In this document: piece by piece, positions 1-13,827 of the stretch
Numbering within the stretch: the first letter of the stretch is position 1
Layout: every line of letters starts with the position of its first letter
Assembly (NCBI RefSeq): GCF_029227915.1
Contig: NC_079885.1
Span: 2,542,001-2,606,000 of the forward strand
Origin: Hydractinia symbiolongicarpus
Taxonomy: Eukaryota; Cnidaria; Hydrozoa; Anthoathecata; Hydractiniidae
Reading direction: 5' to 3'
Length of the DNA stretch: 64,000 nt
Notes under the pieces: generated by a model
Databases searched by the model: none
What the model was told of the DNA's origin: nothing
What the model saw: only the letters and a program-made list of their open reading frames with translations
Translations under genes and position numbers: made by a program

Positions 1-3000
1 CGTTTGCCGGCGATTAAACTTCTTTTATTCAGCGTCTCATCAAAAAAGAAAACACTTTTGAAAACTACAAGTCTCACGCGTTTTTGTGGTGAAAAAGTAA
101 TTTAAAAAATCGTTCTGGAAATGAGTTTACTCACAGGGTACTTTCTTTGTATACATTCGACGATACGGGCCAAGCCCGGGATTTACGGAAAATCGCGGGT
201 TTTCGTTTGCCGGCGATTAAACTTCTTTCATTAAGCGTCTAATCAAAAATGAAAACATTTTTGAAAACTACAAGTCTCATGCGTTTTAGTGGTGAAAAGA
301 TAATTTAAAAAATCGTTTTGGAAATGACTTTACTCACAGGGTACTTTCTTTGTATACACTCGACTATACGGGCCAAGCCCGGGATTTACAGGAAATCGCG
401 GGTTTTCGTTTGCCGGCTATTGAACCACATTCATTAAGCGTCTCATTTAAAAATGAAAACATTTCTGAAAACTACAAGTCTCATGGGCTTTAGTGGTGAA
501 ATAATAATTTAAAAAAACGTTCGGGAAATGAGTTTACTCCCTGGGTACTTTCTTTGTATACTTTTGACTATACGGGCCGAGTCCGGGTTTACGGGAAATC
601 GCAGGTTTTCGTTTGCTGGCGAATAAACTCCTTTTATTCAGCGTCTCATCAAAAATAAAAACATTTTTGAAAACTACAAGTCTCATGCGTTTTAGTGGTG
701 AAAAAATAGTTTAAAAAATCGATTGGGAAATCTCCCTGGGTACTTTCGTTGTATACTTTTGACTATACGGGCCGAGTCCGGGATTTACGGGAAATCGCGG
801 GTTTTCGTTTGCCGGCGATTAAACTTCTTTTATTCAGCGTCCCATCAAAAATGAAAACATTTTTGAAAACTACAAGTCTCATGCGTTTTAGTCGTAAAAA
901 GAAAATTTAAAAAATCGTTCTGGAAATGAGTTTACTCACAGGGTACTTTTTTTGTAAACATTCGACTATACGGGACAAACCCGGGATTTAGGGAAATCGT
1001 GGTATTTCGTTTGCCGCCGATTAAACCTCTTTCATTAAGCGTCTCATTAAAAATGAAAACATTTCTGAAAACTACAAGTCTCATGGGCTTTAGTGGTGAA
1101 ATAATAATTTAAAAAAACGTTCGGGAAATGAGTTTACTCCCTGGGTACTTTCTTTGTAAACTTTTGACTATACGGGCCGAGTCCGGGTTTACGGGAAATC
1201 GCAGGTTTTCGTTTGCCGGCGATTAAACTCCTTGTATTCAGCGTCTCATCAAAAATGAAAACATTTTTGAAAACTGCAAGTCTCATGCGTTTTAGTGGTG
1301 AAAAGATAACTTAAAAAATCGTTTTGGAAATGAGTTTACTCACAGGGTACTTTCTTTGTATACATTCGACTAAACGGGCCACGCCCGGGATTTACGGGAA
1401 ATTGCGGGTTTTCGTTTGCCGGCGATTAAACCACTTTCACTAAGCGCATCATCAAAAATTAAAACATTTCTGAAAACTACAAGTCTCATGCGTTTTAGTG
1501 GTGAAAAAATAGTTTAAAAAATCGTTTGGGAAATCTCCCTGGGTACTTTCGTTGTATACTTTTGACTATACGGGCCGAGTCCGGGATTTACGGGAAATTG
1601 CGGGTTTTCGTTTGCCGGCGATTAAACTTCTTTTATTCAGCGTCCCATCAAAAATGAAAACATTTTTGAAAACTACAAGTCTCATGCGTTTTAGTCGTAA
1701 AAAGAAAATTTAAAAAATCGTTCTGGAAATGAGTTTACTCACAGGGTACTTTTTTTGTAAACATTCGACTATACGGGACAAACCCGGGATTTAGGGAAAT
1801 CGTGGTATTTCGTTTGCCGCCGATTAAACCTCTTTCATTAAGCGTCTCATTAAAAATGAAAAAATTTTTGGAAACTACAAGTCTCATGGGCTTTAGTGGT
1901 GAACTAATAATTTAAAAAATCGTTCGGGAAATGAGTTTACTCCCTGGGTACTTTCTTTGCATACTTTTGACTATACGGGCCGAGTCTGGGTTTACGGGAA
2001 ATCGCGGGTTTTCGTTTGCCGACGATTAAATTACTTTCACTAAGCGTCTCATCAAAAATTAAAACATTTCTGAAAACTACAAGTCTCATGCGTTTTAGTG
2101 GTGAAAAAATAGTTTAAAAAATCGTTTGGGAAATCTCCCTGGGTACTTTCGTTGTATACTTTTGACTATACGGGCCGAGTCCGGGATTTACGGGAAATCG
2201 CGGGTTTTCGTTTGCCGGCGATTAAACTTCTTTTATTCAGCGTCCCATCAAAAATGAAAATATTTTTGAAAACTACAAGTCTCATGCGTTTTAGTCGTAA
2301 AAAGAAAATTTAAAAAATCGTTCTGGAAATGAGTTTACTCACAGGGTACTTTTTTTGTAAACATTCGACTATACGGGACAAACCCGGGATTTAGGGAAAT
2401 CGTGGTATTTCGTTTGCCGCCGATTAAACCTCTTTCATTAAGCGTCTCATTAAAAATGAAAAAAATTTTTGGAAACTACAAGTCTCAATCGTTCTAGTGG
2501 TGCAGAAATAATTTGAAAAATCGTTCGGGAAATCAGTTTACTCCCTGGATACTTTCTTTATATACATTCAACTATACGTGCCTAACCCGGGATTTACGGG
2601 AAATCGCGGGTTTTCGTTTGCCGGCGATTAAACTTCTTTTATTCAGCGTCTCATCAAAAATGAAAACACTTTTGAAAACTACAAGTCTCACGCGTTTTTG
2701 TGGTGAAAAAATAATTTGAAAAATCGTTCTGGAAATGAGTTTACTCACAGGGTACTTTCTTCGTATACATTCGACGATACGGGCCAAGCCCGGGATTTAC
2801 GGGAAATCGCGGGTTTTCGTTTGCCGGCGATTAAACTTCTTTCATTAAGCGTCTCATCAAAAATGAAAACATTTTTGAAAACTACAAGTCTCATGCGTTT
2901 TAGTGGTGAAAAGATAATTTAAAAAATCGTTTTGGAAATGACTTTACTCACAGGGTACTTTCTTTGTATACACTCGACTATACGGGCCAAGCCCGGGATT

Positions 3001-5228
3001 TACAGGAAATCGCGGGTTTTCGTTTGCCGGCTATTGAACCACATTCATTAAGCGTCTCATTTAAAAATGAAAACATTTCTGAAAACTACAAGTCTCATGG
3101 GCTTTAGTGGTGAAATAATAATTTAAAAAAACGTTCGGGAAATGAGTTTACTCCCTGGGTACTTTCTTTGTATACTTTTGACTATACGGGCCGAGTCCGG
3201 GTTTACGGGAAATCGCAGGTTTTCGTTTGCTGGCCAATAAACTCCTTTTATTCAGCGTCTCATCAAAAATAAAAACATTTTTGAAAACTACAAGTCTCAT
3301 GCGTTTTAGTGGTGAAAAAATAGTTTAAAAAATCGTTTGGGAAATCTCCCTGGGTACTTTCGTTGTATACTTTTGACTATACGGGCCGAGTCCGGGATTT
3401 ACGGGAAATCGCGGGTTTTCGTTTGCCGGCGATTAAACTTCTTTTATTCAGCGTCCCATCAAAAATGAAAACATTTTTGAAAACTACAAGTCTCATGCGT
3501 TTTAGTCGTAAAAAGAAAATTTAAAAAATCGTTCTGGAAATGAGTTTACTCACAGGGTACTTTTTTTGTAAACATTCGACTATACGGGACAAACCCGGGA
3601 TTTAGGGAAATCGTGGTATTTCGTTTGCCGCCGATTAAACCTCTTTCATTAAGCGTCTCATTAAAAATGAAAACATTTCTGAAAACTACAAGTCTCATGG
3701 GCTTTAGTGGTGAAATAATAATTTAAAAAAACGTTCGGGAAATGAGTTTACTCCCTGGGTACTTTCTTTGTAAACTTTTGACTATACGGGCCGAGTCCGG
3801 GTTTACGGGAAATCGCAGGTTTTCGTTTGCCGGCGATTAAACTCCTTGTATTCAGCGTCTCATCAAAAATGAAAACATTTTTGAAAACTGCAAGTCTCAT
3901 GCGTTTTAGTGGTGAAAAGATAACTTAAAAAATCGTTTTGGAAATGAGTTTACTCACAGGGTACTTTCTTTGTATACATTCGACTAAACGGGCCACGCCC
4001 GGGATTTACGGGAAATTGCGGGTTTTCGTTTGCCGGCGATTAAACCACTTTCACTAAGCGCATCATCAAAAATTAAAACATTTCTGAAAACTACAAGTCT
4101 CATGCGTTTTAGTGGTGAAAAAATAGTTTAAAAAATCGTTTGGGAAATCTCCCTGGGTACTTTCGTTGTATACTTTTGACTATACGGGCCGAGTCCGGGA
4201 TTTACGAGAAATTGCGGGTTTTCGTTTGCCGGCGATTAAACTTCTTTTATTCAGCGTCCCATCAAAAATGAAAACATTTTTGAAAACTACAAGTCTCATG
4301 CGTTTTAGTCGTAAAAAGAAAATTTAAAAAATCGTTCTGGAAATGAGTTTACTCACAGGGTACTTTTTTTGTAAACATTCGACTATACGGGACAAACCCG
4401 GGATTTAGGGAAATCGTGGTATTTCGTTTGCCGCCGATTAAACCTCTTTCATTAAGCGTCTCATTAAAAATGAAAAAATTTTTGGAAACTACAAGTCTCA
4501 TGGGCTTTAGTGGTGAACTAATAATTTAAAAAATCGTTCGGGAAATGAGTTTACTCCCTGGGTACTTTCTTTGCATACTTTTGACTATACGGGCCGAGTC
4601 TGGGTTTACGGGAAATCGCGGGTTTTCGTTTGCCGACGATTAAACCACTTTCACTAAGCGTCTCATCAAAAATTAAAACATTTCTAAAAACTACAAGTCT
4701 CATGCGTTTTAGTGGTGAAAAAATAGTTTAAAAAATCGTTTGGGAAATCTCCCTGGGTACTTTCGTTGTATACTTTTGACTATACGGGCCGAGTCCGGGA
4801 TTTACGGGAAATCGCGGGTTTTCGTTTGCCGGCGATTAAACTTCTTTTATTCAGCGTCCCATCAAAAATGAAAATATTTTTGAAAACTACAAGTCTCATG
4901 CGTTTTAGTCGTAAAAAGAAAATTTAAAAAATCGTTCTGGAAATGAGTTTACTCACAGGGTACTTTTTTTGTAAACATTCGACTATACGGGACAAACCCG
5001 GGATTTAGGGAAATCGTGGTATTTCGTTTGCCGCCGATTAAACCTCTTTCATTAAGCGTCTCATTAAAAATGAAAAAAATTCTTGGAAACTACAAGTCTC
5101 AATCGTTCTAGTGGTGCAGAAATAATTTGAAAAATCGTTCGGGAAATCAGTTTACTCCCTGGATACTTTCTTTATATACATTCAACTATACGTGCCTAAC
5201 CCGGGATTTACGGGAAATCGCGGGTTTT
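1..5228 (+). repeat. Tandem pair of a 2614-bp higher-order repeat (13 monomers each)
   Basis: Bases 1-2614 and 2615-5228 are two consecutive copies of a 13-monomer unit. The monomers with small deletions occur in the same order in both, and open frames at 2513 and 5127, 2572 and 5186, and 2716 and 5330 are separated by exactly 2614 bp. The unit is shorter than 13 x 203 because it contains several 7-bp and 1-bp deleted monomers. Only scattered substitutions separate the copies, for example near 2033 versus 4647. A third, more divergent partial copy continues to about 5850. Such patterns normally arise by unequal exchange or replication slippage; that mechanism is inferred. Confidence 0.92.
2780..2813. 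other. Representative dyad pair in the satellite core
   Basis: In monomers with 'gggccaagcccggg' two overlapping dyads occur: CGGGC-caa-GCCCG (2780-2792), and CCCG-g-GATTT-acggg-AAATC-g-CGGG (2789-2813, nine pairs with one G-G mismatch). The two share bases and so are mutually exclusive hairpins. The same arrangement recurs in many monomers across all blocks. Biological function is unknown. Confidence 0.65.
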
Positions 5229-6204
5229 CGTTTGCCGGCGATTAAACTTCTTTTATTCAGCGTCTCATCAAAAATGAAAACACTTTTGAAAACTACAAGT
5301 CTCACGCGTTTTTGTGGTGAAAAAATAATTTGAAAAATCGTTCTGGAAATGAGTTTACTCACAGGGTACTTTCTTCGTATACATTCGACGATACGGGCCA
5401 AGCCCGGGATTTACGGGAAATCGCGGGTTTTCGTTTGCCGGCGATTAAACTTCTTTCATTAAGCGACTCATCAAAAATGAAAACATTTTTGAAAACTACA
5501 AGTCTCATGCGTTTTAGTGGTGAAAAGATAATTTAAAAAATCGCTTTGGAAATGAGTTTACTCACAGGGTACTTTCTTTGTATACATTCGACTATACGGG
5601 CCAAGCCCGGGATTTACAGTAAATCGCGGGTTTTCGTTTGCCGGCTATTAAACCACATTCATTAAGCGTCTCATTAAAAATGAAAACATTTCTGAAAACT
5701 ACAAGTCTCATGGGCTTTAGTGGTGAAATAATAATTTAAAAAATCGTTCGGGAAATGAGTTTACTCCCTGGGTACTTTCTTTGTATACTTTTGACTATAC
5801 GGGCCGAGTCCGGGTTTACGGGAAATCGCAGGTTTTCGTTTGCCGGCGATTAAACTCCTTTTATTCAGCGTCTCATCAAAAATGAAAACATTTATGAAAA
5901 CTGCAAGTCTCATGCGTTTTAGTGGTGAAAAGATAATTTAAAAAATCGTTTTGGAAATGAGTTTACTCACAGGGTACTTTCTTTGTATACATTCGACTAA
6001 ACGGGCCACGCCCGGGATTTACGGGAAATCGCGGGTTTTCGTTTGCCGGCGATTAAACCACTTTCACTAAGCGTATCATCAAAAATTAAAACATTTCTGA
6101 AAACTACAAGTCTCATGCGTTTTAGTGGTGAAAAAATAATTTAAAAAATCGTTCGGGAAATGAGTTTACTCGATGGGTACTTTCTTTGTATACTTTTGAC
6201 TATA

Positions 6205-9200
6205 CGGGCCCAGTCCGGGATTTACGGGAAATCGCGGGTTTTTGTGTGGCGGCGATTAAACTTCTTTTATTCAGCGTCCCATCAAAAAGGAAAACATTTC
6301 TGAAAACTACAAGTCTCATGCGTTTTAGTGGTGAAAAGACAATTTAAAAAATCGTTTTGGAAATGAGTTTACTCACAGGGTACTTTCTTTGTATACATTC
6401 GATTATACGGGCCAAGCCCGGGATTTACGGGAAATTGCGGGTTTTAGTTTGCCGGCGATTAAACCACTTTCACTGAGCGTCTCATCAAAAATGAAAACAT
6501 TTCTGAAAACTACAAGTCTCATGCGTTTTAGTGGTGAAAAAAGAATTTAAAAAATCGTTCGGGAAATGAGTTTACTCCCTGGGTACTTTCGTTGTATACT
6601 TTTGACTATACGGCCGAGTCCAGGATTTACGGGAAATCGCGGGCTTTCGTTTGCCAGCGATTAAACTCCTTTTATTCAGCGTCTCATCAAAAATAAAAAC
6701 ATTTTTGAAAACTACAAGTCTCATGCGTTTTAGTGGTGAAAAGATAATTTAAAAAATCGTTTTGGAAATGAGTTTACTCACAGGGTACTTTCTTTGTATA
6801 CATTCGACTAAATGGGCCACGCCCGGGATTTACGGGAAATCGCGGGTTTTCGTTTGCCAGCGATTAAACTCCTTTTATTCAGCGTCTCATCAAAAATAAA
6901 AACATTTTTGAAAACTACAAGTCTCATGCGTTTTAGTGGTGAAAAGATAATTTAAAAAATCGTTCGGGAAATGAGTTTACTCCCTGGGTACTTTCTTTGT
7001 ATACTTTTGACTATACGGGCCGAGTCCGAGATTTACAGGAAATCGCAGGTTTTCGTTTGCCGGCGATTAAACTCCTTTTATTCAGCGTCTCATCAAAAAT
7101 GAAAACATTTTTTAAAACTACAAGTCTCATGTGTTTTAGTGGTGAAAAGATAATTTAAGAAACCGTTTTGGAAATGAGTTTACTCACAGGGTACTTTCTT
7201 TGTATACATTCGACTATACGGGCCAAGCCCGGGATTTACAGGAAATCGCGGGTTTTCGTTTGCCGGCTATTAAACCACATTCATTAGGCGTCTCATCAAA
7301 AATGAAAACATTTCTGAAAACTACAAGTCTCATGGGCTTTAGTGGTGAAATAATAATTTAAAAAATCGTTCGGGAAATGAGTTTACTCCCTGGGTACTTT
7401 CTTTGTATACTTTTGGATTTTCAGGAAATCGCGGGTTTTCGTTTGCCGGCTATTAAACCACATTCATTAAGCGTCTCATTAAAAATGAAAACATTTCTGA
7501 AAACTACAAGTCTCATGCGTTTTAGTGGTGAAAAGATAATTTAAAAAATCGTTTTGGAAATGAGTTTACTCACAGGGTACTTTCTTTGTATACATTCGAT
7601 TATACGGGCCAAGCCCGGGATTTACGGGAAATCGCGGGTTTTCGTTTGCCGGCGATTAAACCACTTTCACTAAGCGTCTCATCAAAAATGAAAACATTTT
7701 TGAAAACTACAAGTCTCATGCGTTTTAGTGGTGAAAAGATAATTTAAAAAATCGTTTTGGAAATGAGTTTACTCACAGGGTACTTTCTTTGTATACATTC
7801 GACTATACGGGCCAAGCCCGGGATTTACAGGAAATCGCGGGTTTTCGTTTGCCGGCTATTAAACCACATTCATTAAGCGTCTCATTAAAAATGAAAACAT
7901 TTCTGAAAACTACAAGTCTCATGGATTTTAGTGGTGAAATAATAATTTAAAAAAACGTTCGGGAAATGAGTTTACTCCCTGGGTACTTTCTTTGTATACT
8001 TTTGACTATACGGGCCCAGTCCGGGATTTACGGGAAATCGCGGGTTTTTGTGTGGCGGCGATTAAACTTCTTTTATTCAGCGTCCCATCAAAAAGGAAAA
8101 CATTTCTGAAAACTACAAGTCTCATGCGTTTTAGTGGTGAAAAGACAATTTAAAAAATCGTTTTGGAAATGAGTTTACTCACAGGGTACTTTCTTTGTAT
8201 ACATTCGATTATACGGGCCAAGCCCGGGATTTACGGGAAATTGCGGGTTTTAGTTTGCCGGCGATTAAACCACTTTCACTGAGCGTCTCATCAAAAATGA
8301 AAACATTTCTGAAAACTACAAGTCTCATGCGTTTTAGTGGTGAAAAAAGAATTTAAAAAATCGTTCGGGAAATGAGTTTACTCCCTGGGTACTTTCGTTG
8401 TATACTTTTGACTATACGGCCGAGTCCAGGATTTACGGGAAATCGCGGGCTTTCGTTTGCCAGCGATTAAACTCCTTTTATTCAGCGTCTCATCAAAAAT
8501 AAAAACATTTTTGAAAACTACAAGTCTCATGCGTTTTAGTGGTGAAAAGATAATTTAAAAAATCGTTTTGGAAATGAGTTTACTCACAGGGTACTTTCTT
8601 TGTATACATTCGACTAAATGGGCCACGCCCGGGATTTACGGGAAATCGCGGGTTTTCGTTTGCCAGCGATTAAACTCCTTTTATTCAGCGTCTCATCAAA
8701 AATAAAAACATTTTTGAAAACTACAAGTCTCATGCGTTTTAGTGGTGAAAAGATAATTTAAAAAATCGTTCGGGAAATGAGTTTACTCCCTGGGTACTTT
8801 CTTTGTATACTTTTGACTATACGGGCCGAGTCCGAGATTTACAGGAAATCGCAGGTTTTCGTTTGCCGGCGATTAAACTCCTTTTATTCAGCGTCTCATC
8901 AAAAATGAAAACATTTTTTAAAACTACAAGTCTCATGTGTTTTAGTGGTGAAAAGATAATTTAAGAAACCGTTTTGGAAATGAGTTTACTCACAGGGTAC
9001 TTTCTTTGTATACATTCGACTATACGGGCCAAGCCCGGGATTTACAGGAAATCGCGGGTTTTCGTTTGCCGGCTATTAAACCACATTCATTAGGCGTCTC
9101 ATCAAAAATGAAAACATTTCTGAAAACTACAAGTCTCATGGGCTTTAGTGGTGAAATAATAATTTAAAAAATCGTTCGGGAAATGAGTTTACTCCCTGGG

Positions 9201-9785
9201 TACTTTCTTTGTATACTTTTGGATTTTCAGGAAATCGCGGGTTTTCGTTTGCCGGCTATTAAACCACATTCATTAAGCGTCTCATTAAAAATGAAAACAT
9301 TTCTGAAAACTACAAGTCTCATGCGTTTTAGTGGTGAAAAGATAATTTAAAAAATCGTTTTGGAAATGAGTTTACTCACAGGGTACTTTCTTTGTATACA
9401 TTCGATTATACGGGCCAAGCCCGGGATTTACGGGAAATCGCGGGTTTTCGTTTGCCGGCGATTAAACCACTTTCACTAAGCGTCTCATCAAAAATGAAAA
9501 CATTTTTGAAAACTACAAGTCTCATGCGTTTTAGTGGTGAAAAGATAATTTAAAAAATCGTTTTGGAAATGAGTTTACTCACAGGGTACTTTCTTTGTAT
9601 ACATTCGACTATACGGGCCAAGCCCGGGATTTACAGGAAATCGCGGGTTTTCGTTTGCCGGCTATTAAACCACATTCATTAAGCGTCTCATTAAAAATGA
9701 AAACATTTCTGAAAACTACAAGTCTCATGGATTTTAGTGGTGAAATAATAATTTAAAAAAACGTTCGGGAAATGAGTTTACTCCC
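6205..9785 (+). repeat. Tandem pair with 1806-bp offset (9 monomers)
   Basis: The segment starting near 6205 recurs starting near 8011. Both copies carry the unusual 'tttttgtgtggcggcg' core variant (near 6239 and 8045), the 'actatacggccgagtccagg' variant and, later, a monomer with a 20-bp deletion (near 7416 and 9222). The 1806-bp offset equals nine monomers minus about 21 bp, explained by that deletion plus single-base losses. The second copy runs out near 9785, where it switches to a different monomer ('cttttcactatacgg'). Confidence 0.88.
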
Positions 9786-12700
9786 TGGGTACTTTCTTTG
9801 TATACTTTTCACTATACGGGCCGAGTCCAGGTTTACGGGAAATCGCAGGTTTTCGTTTGACGGCGATTAAACGCCTTTTATTCAGTGTCTCATCAAAAAT
9901 TAAAACATTTCTGAAAACTACAATTCTCATGCGTTTTAGTGGTGAAAAAAAATTTAAAAAATCGTTCGCTGGGTACTTTCTTTGCATACTTTTGACTATA
10001 CGGGCCCAGTCCGGGATTTACGGGAAATCGCGGGTTTTCGTGTGCCGGCGATTAAACTTCTTTTATTCAGCGTCCCATCAAAAATGAAAACATTTCTGAA
10101 AACTACAAGTCTCATGCGTTTTAGTGGTGAAAAGATAATTTAAAAAATCGTTTTGGAAATGAGTTTACTCACAGGGTACTTTCTTTGTATACATTCGATT
10201 ATACGGGCCAAGCCCGGGATTTACGGGAAATCGCGAGTTTTCGTTTGCCGGCGATTAAACCACTTTCACTAAGCGTCTCATCAAAAATGAAAACATTTCT
10301 GAAAACTACAAGTCTCATGCGTTTTAGTGGTGAAAAATTAATTTAAAAAATCGTTCGGGAAATGAGTTTACTCCCTGGGTACTTTCGTTGTATACTTTTG
10401 ACTATACGGGCCGAGTCCGGGATTTACGGGAAATCGCGGGTTTTCGTTTGCCGGCGATTAAACGCCTTTTATTCAGTGTCTCATCAAAAATTAAAACATT
10501 TCTGAAAACTACAATTCTCATGCGTTTTAGTGGTGAAAAAAAATTTAAAAAATCGTTTGCTGGGTACTTTCTTTGCATACTTTTGACTAAACGGGCCCAG
10601 TCCGGGATTTACGGGAAATCGCGGGTTTTCGTGTGCCGGCGATTAAACTTCTTTTATTCAGCGTCCCATCAAAAATGAAAACATTTCTGAAAACTACAAG
10701 TCTCATGCGTTTTAGTGGTGAAAACATAATTTAAAAAATCGTTTTGGAAATGAGTTTACTCACAGGGTACTTTCTTTGTATACATTCGATTATACGGGCC
10801 AAGCCCGGGATTTACGGGAAATCGCGGGATTTCGTTTGCCGGCGATTAAGCCACTTTCACTAAGCGTCTCATCAAAAATGAAAACATTTCTGCAAACTAC
10901 AAGTCTCATGGGCTTTAGTGGTGAAATAATAATTTAAAAAATCGTTCGGGAAATGAGTTTACTCCCTGGGTACTTTATTTGTATACTTTTGACTATACGG
11001 GCCGAGTCCGGGTTTACGGGAAATCGCAGGTTTTCGTTTGCCGGCGATTAAACTCCTTTTATTCAGCGTCTCATCAAAAATGAAAACATTTTTGAAAACT
11101 GCAAGTCTCATGCGTTTTAGTGGTGAAAAGATAATTTAAAAAATCGTTTTGGAAATGAGTTTACTCACAGGGTACTTTCTTTGTATACATTCGACTAAAC
11201 GGGCCACGCCCGGGATTTACGGGAAATCGCGGGTTTTCGTTTGCCGGCGATTAAACCACTTTCACTAAGCGTATCATCAAAAATTAAAACATTTCTGAAA
11301 ACTACAAGTCTCATGCGTTTTAGTGGTGAAAAAATAATTTAAAAAATCGTTCGGGAAATGCGTTTACTCGATGGGTACTTTCTTTGTATACTTTTGACTA
11401 TACGGGCCCAGTCCGGGATTTACGCGAAATCGCGGTTTTTCGTGTGCCGGCGATTAAACTTCTTTTATTCAGCGTCCCATAAAAATGAAAACATTTCTGA
11501 AAACTACAAGTCTCATGCGTTTTAGTGGTGAAAAGATAATTTAAAAAATCGTTTTGGAAATGAGTTTACTCACAGGGTACTTTCTTTGTATACATTCGAT
11601 TATACGGGCCAAGCCCGGGATTTACGGGAAATCGCGGGTTTTCGTTTGCCGGCGATTAAACCACTTTCACTAAGCGTGTCATCAAAAATGAAAACATTTC
11701 TGAAAACTACAAGTCTCATGGGCTTTAGTGGTGAACTAATAATTTAAAAAATCGTTCGGGAAATGAGTTTACTCCCCGGGTACTTTCGTTGTATACTTTT
11801 GACTATACGGGCCGAGTCCGGGATTTACGGGAATTCGCGGGTTTTCGTTTGCCGGCAATTAAACTCCTTTTATTCAGCGTCTCATCAAAAATGAAAACAC
11901 TTTTGAAAACTACAAGTCTCATGCGTTTTAGTGGTGAAAAGATAATTTAAAAAATCGTTTTGGAAATGAGTTTACTCACAGGGTACTTTCTTTGTATACA
12001 TTCGACTAAATGGGCCACGCCCGGGATTTACGGGAAATCGCGGGTTTTCGTTTGCCAGCGATTAAACTCCTTTTATTCAGCGTCTCATCAAAAATAAAAA
12101 CATTTTTGAAAACTACAATTCTCATGCGTTTTAGTGGTGAAAAGATAATTTAAAAAATCGTTCGGGAAATGAGTTTACTCCCTGGGTACTTTCTTTGTAT
12201 ACTTTTGACTATACGGGCCGAGTCCGAGATTTACAGGAAATCGCAGGTTTTCGTTTGCCGGCGATTAAACTCCTTTTATTCAGCGTCTCATCAAAAATGA
12301 AAACATTTTTTAAAACTACAAGTCTCATGTGTTTTAGTGGTGAAAAGATAATTTAAGAAACCGTTTTGGAAATGAGTTTACTCACAGGGTACTTTCTTTG
12401 TATACATTCGACTATACGGGCCAAGCCCGGGATTTACAGGAAATCGCGGGTTTTCGTTTGCCGGCTATTAAACCACATTCATTAGGCGTCTCATCAAAAA
12501 TGAAAACATTTCTGAAAACTACAAGTCTCATGGGCTTTAGTGGTGAAATAATAATTTAAAAAATCGTTCGGGAAATGAGTTTACTCCCTGGGTACTTTCT
12601 TTGTATACTTTTGGATTTTCAGGAAATCGCGGGTTTTCGTTTGCCGGCTATTAAACCACATTCATTAAGCGTCTCATTAAAAATGAAAACATTTCTGAAA

Positions 12701-13827
12701 ACTACAAGTCTCATGCGTTTTAGTGGTGAAAAGATAATTTAAAAAATCGTTTTGGAAATGAGTTTACTCACAGGGTACTTTCTTTGTATACATTCGATTA
12801 TACGGGCCAAGCCCGGGATTTACGGGAAATCGCGGGTTTTCGTTTGCCGGCGATTAAACCACTTTCACTAAGCGTCTCATCAAAAATGAAAACATTTTTG
12901 AAAACTACAAGTCTCATGCGTTTTAGTGGTGAAAAGATAATTTAAAAAATCGTTTTGGAAATGAGTTTACTCACAGGGTACTTTCTTTGTATACATTCGA
13001 CTATACGGGCCAAGCCCGGGATTTACAGGAAATCGCGGGTTTTCGTTTGCCGGCTATTAAACCACATTCATTAAGCGTCTCATTAAAAATGAAAACATTT
13101 CTGAAAACTACAAGTCTCATGGATTTTAGTGGTGAAATAATAATTTAAAAAAACGTTCGGGAAATGAGTTTACTCCCTGGGTACTTTCTTTGTATACTTT
13201 TCACTATACGGGCCGAGTCCAGGTTTACGGGAAATCGCAGGTTTTCGTTTGACGGCGATTAAACGCCTTTTATTCAGTGTCTCATCAAAAATTAAAACAT
13301 TTCTGAAAACTACAATTCTCATGCGTTTTAGTGGTGAAAAAAAATTTAAAAAATCGTTCGCTGGGTACTTTCTTTGCATACTTTTGACTATACGGGCCCA
13401 GTCCGGGATTTACGGGAAATCGCGGGTTTTCGTGTGCCGGCGATTAAACTTCTTTTATTCAGCGTCCCATCAAAAATGAAAACATTTCTGAAAACTACAA
13501 GTCTCATGCGTTTTAGTGGTGAAAAGATAATTTAAAAAATCGTTTTGGAAATGAGTTTACTCACAGGGTACTTTCTTTGTATACATTCGATTATACGGGC
13601 CAAGCCCGGGATTTACGGGAAATCGCGAGTTTTCGTTTGCCGGCGATTAAACCACTTTCACTAAGCGTCTCATCAAAAATGAAAACATTTCTGAAAACTA
13701 CAAGTCTCATGCGTTTTAGTGGTGAAAAATTAATTTAAAAAATCGTTCGGGAAATGAGTTTACTCCCTGGGTACTTTCGTTGTATACTTTTGACTATACG
13801 GGCCGAGTCCGGGATTTACGGGAAATC
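8530..13827 (+). repeat. Long-offset duplication, 3392 bp apart
   Basis: About 1.9 kb near 8530-10435 recurs at about 11920-13827. Landmarks at a constant 3392-bp offset include the 'actaaatgggccacgcccggg' variant (8612 and 12004), the 20-bp-deleted monomer (9222 and 12613), and the pairs of open frames beginning at 9778/13170 and 9857/13249. Outside these limits the two sides diverge into different monomer variants, so this is a mosaic duplication and not a clean periodic unit. Confidence 0.85.
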
